64,000 nt of DNA, from assembly GCF_028554725.1 (NCBI RefSeq), contig NC_071670.1, positions 36,140,001 through 36,204,000 of the forward strand, written 5' to 3'. The translations under genes were made by a program, and so were the position numbers. Shown here one piece after another: positions 59,942 through 64,000 of this stretch (within the stretch, counting starts at the first letter, position 1; each line of letters opens with the position of its first letter). Below the pieces are notes generated by a model. It worked only from the letters and a program-made list of their open reading frames with translations, searched no databases and was not told the origin of the DNA. The stretch comes from Zeugodacus cucurbitae. Lineage: Eukaryota; Arthropoda; Insecta; Diptera; Tephritidae.

Positions 59942-60600
59942 TATTGTAAAAATAACATAGTTTTCATCCTCTGAAATCCACTTAACCTCTTAATACACAT
60001 CAACATTAAATATTCTTAAACTTTTGGTAACAAACTCCGAAGGCTAGTTCTAATGGAAATAGAAAAGGCAGCATTACATTCATACTTCTCCGAGTATAAC
60101 CATTATCATCCCCGTGAGGAAAGGAAAACATGAGACATATGATCATTTACAACTCTTTCCGGATACATGCCGGACTTTTCACACTTGTCTTTTATAATCG
60201 TCTTCGATTCGCCACTTATCTATAATTCTCTTTTGTTAAAAAAAATTGCATTTGAAATTATAATTAATAAAATCTAAATACAAAAAAAGGGAATAAGGGA
60301 TATCACTTGATTTTCTACGTAATTTACAAGAAGAAAGCATATTTGAATTATGGAAGTTGTTTGTTCGATTTGACAGTCTCTTAAGTTTCGTTTGATTAGG
60401 AAATATGAATATTTTGTGACTACAGTTTCGTTTTATGACTACAGGAGAGTCTGGTATGAAACCTGGTAAGTTGGAAACTCTCATTGTGAAGCAAATAATA
60501 ATCCGAGTAAAGCTTGCAGAGCAATAAAGCAATAAATTCTATATTTTCGCAAAACATAAAGGTATTAATAAAAATTCTATGTCAAATCAACAGCAATTGT
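59942..60600. other. Intergenic DNA, nothing recognised
   Basis: AT-rich. A 98-codon minus-strand frame (60236-60532) has no recognisable domain. Confidence 0.45.
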
Positions 60601-61109
60601 TTACTGTTACAATTGACTTCAAAACAATGCGTGCCCTTCTACTCCGGCTCAAGTGCGAGCACTCAAACACTCAATTAGCGCCGCTGCATAAACACCTGTT
60701 GGACATTGATGAGCATTACCAAGAGTATAAAACGAGTTGAAATTGACGCGGAGAGCACTCAAACAAGCAACACACTGTCTCAGAGAGAGAGTTTAACACC
60801 ACTACAGTGATAGAGTGCTAGCGGACTAAAGACACATAGATACTAGAAATGGCACTCAGATAATTTCGTGAGAGTCGAAAGGCATGCGCAGCGTGAGCAA
60901 TTGAGCGCACCAAAACAGCTGTGAGCGCAATGCCAAGTAGCCAAACAACCAGCTGATGAGCTGTATGGAGCATAAACGAGTGACTTTAGTGGCGCTGCGG
61001 GTTTTTGCTCGTGACTTGTATTTTGTTTTTCCCCCTCTTGTTTACACATTTGTTGAGCTGTCAGAGCGCGCTGCATTTTGGTTAACTCCAGCGGGCGCTA
61101 ACAGTTTGC
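60601..61109 (+). promoter_or_regulatory. Candidate promoter region of a plus-strand gene
   Basis: GC-richer than the flanks. Contains TATAAAA at 60726-60732, a GAGAGAGAG tract at 60783-60791 (the type of site bound by GAGA factor), and initiator-like words. Near 61103-61110 are ACAGTTT and GCAGTCA, followed 25-30 bp later by AGACGTG, a downstream-promoter-element-like word, though the spacing is off by about 3 bp. It lies directly before the ATG-poor leader. The exact start site cannot be fixed from sequence. Confidence 0.4.
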
Positions 61110-61855
61110 AGTCAAACGCTTGAAGCCGGTCGAAGACGTGACATCATCCAGCGGGTGTTATTCTACTAGTGTAAACGTGCAACGCGTAGTGAATTCGTAG
61201 CGTAAAAACGCAAAATTTTCAGCAGCGAGGTTTAAAGTGTGAATCAACTAAGGAAATTCATATTTCTTTTTACAAAATCATTGCTATAACCTCAAATAAT
61301 TAAACGCTCTTTACAAATATTATAAAAGTTTACGTCGCCTTTAACGGTACTTAGACGAGCAGTTACGAAGCAAAAAAGCAACAAAGCTTAAAAGCAAGCG
61401 CTTGTGTTTACGTCAATAAATTGAAGTTGAAATTTTCGCAAAGAATTCTTTTTTCCCCCGCAAAGCGAACGTGTACGAGTGCGAGTAACTCCAGTTCGAT
61501 AAGCTTTGTTTGTGTAAAATTCGAGTTGCGTGTTTAGCGAATTGTGTGTTTGCAAACAAATAAATCAGCAAATTAATCCCGAAATAAGTCAATTGCGAAT
61601 TTAATGAAATTTGTAGTTGTAAACAAAACTGTGAAGAAAGCAACAAATTCATTGTTTGTACAAGTGTTGTTAGTGTAAATTCAAAGCATTATATACAAAC
61701 GCAAAGATAAACAAATTTAGTAAATAAAAAAATTAAATATATTATATTTGATAATAAATTTTACCGCAAATCTACCGAGTTATCAAAAACAAACTTTTTT
61801 GTTGATAAAGAAAACGAGATTTCAGGCGACGCACAACTTGGAGAGTGATAAATTG
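61110..61855 (+). other. Candidate untranslated first exon (5' leader)
   Basis: In about 745 nt there is a single ATG (61604), whereas this base composition predicts roughly a dozen. The ATG-free stretch begins near 60968. The region ends in AAATTG|GTAAGTAAC, a strong donor at 61856, followed by extremely AT-rich intron-like DNA. This combination is typical of a long 5' leader in dipteran developmental genes. The coding exons would lie beyond 64000, so the gene cannot be named. Confidence 0.5.
61604..61678 (+). CDS. 24-codon upstream ORF in the leader
   Basis: The only ATG of the proposed leader opens MKFVVVNKTVKKATNS and closes at TAA after 24 codons. If the leader is real, this uORF could reduce translation of the main frame. 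No independent coding evidence. Confidence 0.25.
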   Translation: MKFVVVNKTVKKATNSLFVQVLLV

Positions 61856-64000
61856 GTAAGTAACTTGTGAAGTGGGTTAATAAGTACAAGAAATTAATAA
61901 TAATAATAATAATAAAATATAGAATATTGAAAAAATATAAAATAAAAAATAAAATTAAAAATTTAAATAATTAAAAAAAAAACAAAAAAAATGTTTAAAT
62001 AATTTTAGATAATATTTAATATAAATTTTTAACGACAACAAAAACAAAACAAAAAACATAATTAATATAATAATGAAGCTGAAAAACATATGTTTTTTAT
62101 TTAAATACTAAAAACTTTTCATTTTAACTATTTTAGTGAATGAAAAATTGATACTATAATACTATAATACTACTAATAATACTATACTTAAATAGTATTA
62201 ATTTTAGATAATGTTTAATATATATTTATAAAAATAACAAAAATATTTATTAAAAATAATTTGAAGTCAAGTTGAAAAACTCAATTCATTGAATTTATAA
62301 TATTTTTTTTCTGTTTAATATGAAAAATTAATGTCAAATGAACTAATAAATATTAAAAAAAAATTGTAAAAAATAGTTTACTAATAAAAAATATATTTCC
62401 GAGTATTTTAGTGTAAAAATATATAAACTTTTTTTAATAAATATTCAAAATTCCTATAAAATATTTTTTACAAAAATCTATATAAAAAGTTATTTCAAAT
62501 GAAGTCAAAGAACTGATTTTCCACTTTATTTTTTGGGCTATTTTAGATTAGTTTCTGAAAAGCAAACTAAATTCAATAATACAAAAAAATAAAAAGTAAA
62601 AATATATTTCTCGAATAAAAAAATACAAAATAATTAGAAAATTAGAAGAGAAAGCAAAAGAACAATAATAAAAAAACATATTTTTCAAAAAAAAAAAATT
62701 TATTTGAAAAACATAAAAGAAAAATAATTTATTAATATAAAAGAAATAATCTCATTAAACTTAAAAAAATACCAGCACAATAATAAATTAATCGAAAAAA
62801 TAAAAAGACAAATATTGATTATAAGCAATTTAGCAGTTTTTATTCAGATTACAAAAACAAAATTTTATTTAAAAAATAAAAATAATAATTTTGAAAAAAT
62901 GTGTATCAAATATAATTAAGAAAAAAGCTATATTTCCTACATATTTATTTTTGTTTTTGTTAGATATTTCTTTTCTTACTACGCTTTGCCACACATTCGC
63001 AGACAAAGCAGATTAAATACGTAAAATATTACCCGCCATGCTTAGTTTTATTTAAGCCATGATTTAATAGCAACAAGCACATTTGCATACATCTGCATGT
63101 ATGTTAATATATATATCTCGGTATATATACATATTAAATTAAAAGAATATGTAGATAAACACATATACACGCATTATGAAACACATAAAAACAAACAAAG
63201 CTAAATAATAGTGTCAAGAATCTTGAGAGCACGCGCGCTTTTTTTCTATTTTCTTGACAAGCTGCGCCAAAGCCACAGCTCAGTTACTTTGCTACTACAA
63301 AAACAAAGGCAAACAAATAGTAAACCAGTCAGATAAATATAAATAAAAGCAATGTTTTGTAATATGAGCAAATTAGTTAATATTATGGCAGTAGTTTAAC
63401 GCTTTAGGGGGTGGAGCGTAGCTTTCAAGCTTTTGTAGACCTACATACTATGTATGTATATGAATAGCTATATAGCTATGTATGTGTAGTATGGTACAGT
63501 AAAGTGTTTTAATTATTTATTATTACATATTTGCTCTGTTTTGTGTTGTACTTTTATAAGCATATAGACATACATATAGTTAGACAAATGTTTATTTAAT
63601 AGCTAATTGCTCTTTTATTCGAGACCACAAGTGTTTTCATTTACAAACTAGATTCATAGCATGACTAATATTTTATAAGCGAAAGTATTACAAAATACTA
63701 GTAGTAGTTGTTGTTGTAGTTTCAATATTTCAACTCAAAATCATTTTATTGAAAGTAGCTTAAGTCGACTTAAGTCTATTAAAATCAGTTTAATTTTTTT
63801 GCCCATTTTATTTAAGATACGACGCTGCATTTTAACTTAAACATTATTCTACATAAGAAATATTGATAAAGAATACGTCTCGATACATGTATGTTAGAAA
63901 TTAAAACACTTTAAGTAGAACCTTAAGTCGACTTTTGACCTTTTAATGTATAAGCCTCAGTTATTTTTCTGTTAGCGATTTTTAATACTACTATGACCTT
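61856..64000 (+). other. Start of a large first intron, extremely AT-rich
   Basis: Begins with GTAAGTAAC. 61890-61917 is an AAT microsatellite, and 61900-62940 is almost entirely A and T with long A-runs. No gene, exon or known repeat is seen to the window end. Assignment as intron depends on the leader call. Confidence 0.4.

Noticed and set aside
60236..60532. 98-codon minus-strand frame
   Set aside because: No recognisable domain, AT-driven composition and no splice or promoter support.
1..64000. CRISPR arrays, bacterial operons, rRNA or tRNA genes
   Set aside because: None seen. The regularly repeated units found are eukaryotic microsatellites, a tandem duplication or transposon ends, and the genes have spliceosomal introns.

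Overview
This is AT-rich, intron-bearing, repeat-dense nuclear DNA from an insect. Short GT-AG introns, mariner, Tc1 and non-LTR relics, and abundant ACATATGTA-type and CAACAA-type spacers point to a higher dipteran. A tephritid-like fruit fly is my best guess, by inference. There are no bacterial, CRISPR, rRNA or tRNA signals.

The only confidently coding host genes are three tandem minus-strand paralogues of the major facilitator superfamily (MFS, sugar-porter type), at about 24.8-26.3, 32.0-34.3 and 38.4-40.7 kb. Each rebuilds as three exons: a short first exon, a second exon of exactly 164 nt, and a third exon of about 1134 nt. The products are about 451, 456 and 447 aa. All three lack the QQxSG sugar-site motif of typical sugar porters, and all have a TGATAA (GATA-type) site 138-190 bp upstream of the ATG.

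The rest is mostly transposon debris. From left to right: a mariner relic (1.2-1.9 kb), a 3' fragment of a non-LTR element (1.9-2.25 kb), two copies of a GGTATAA-rich repeat (4.2-5.3 and 6.5-7.5 kb, the first split by a pogo/Tigger-like element), a MITE-like repeat (7.5-8.1 kb), a defective Tc1-like element with long IR/DR ends (9.65-10.98 kb), a defective Mos1-like mariner (11.02-12.58 kb), another MITE (16.6-17.1 kb), a 5'-truncated non-LTR retrotransposon with an open 528-codon reverse transcriptase frame (17.5-19.2 kb), jockey-like 3' fragments (22.0, 46.4 and 55.6 kb), and seven copies of a non-coding repeat here called T1. One T1 copy is split by a second family, T2.

The right end (about 60.6-64 kb) looks like the promoter, untranslated first exon and start of a large first intron of a plus-strand gene whose coding exons lie outside the window. 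The leader has one ATG in about 745 nt and ends at a strong GTAAGT donor. Several small ORFs or possible exons elsewhere are reported with low confidence.
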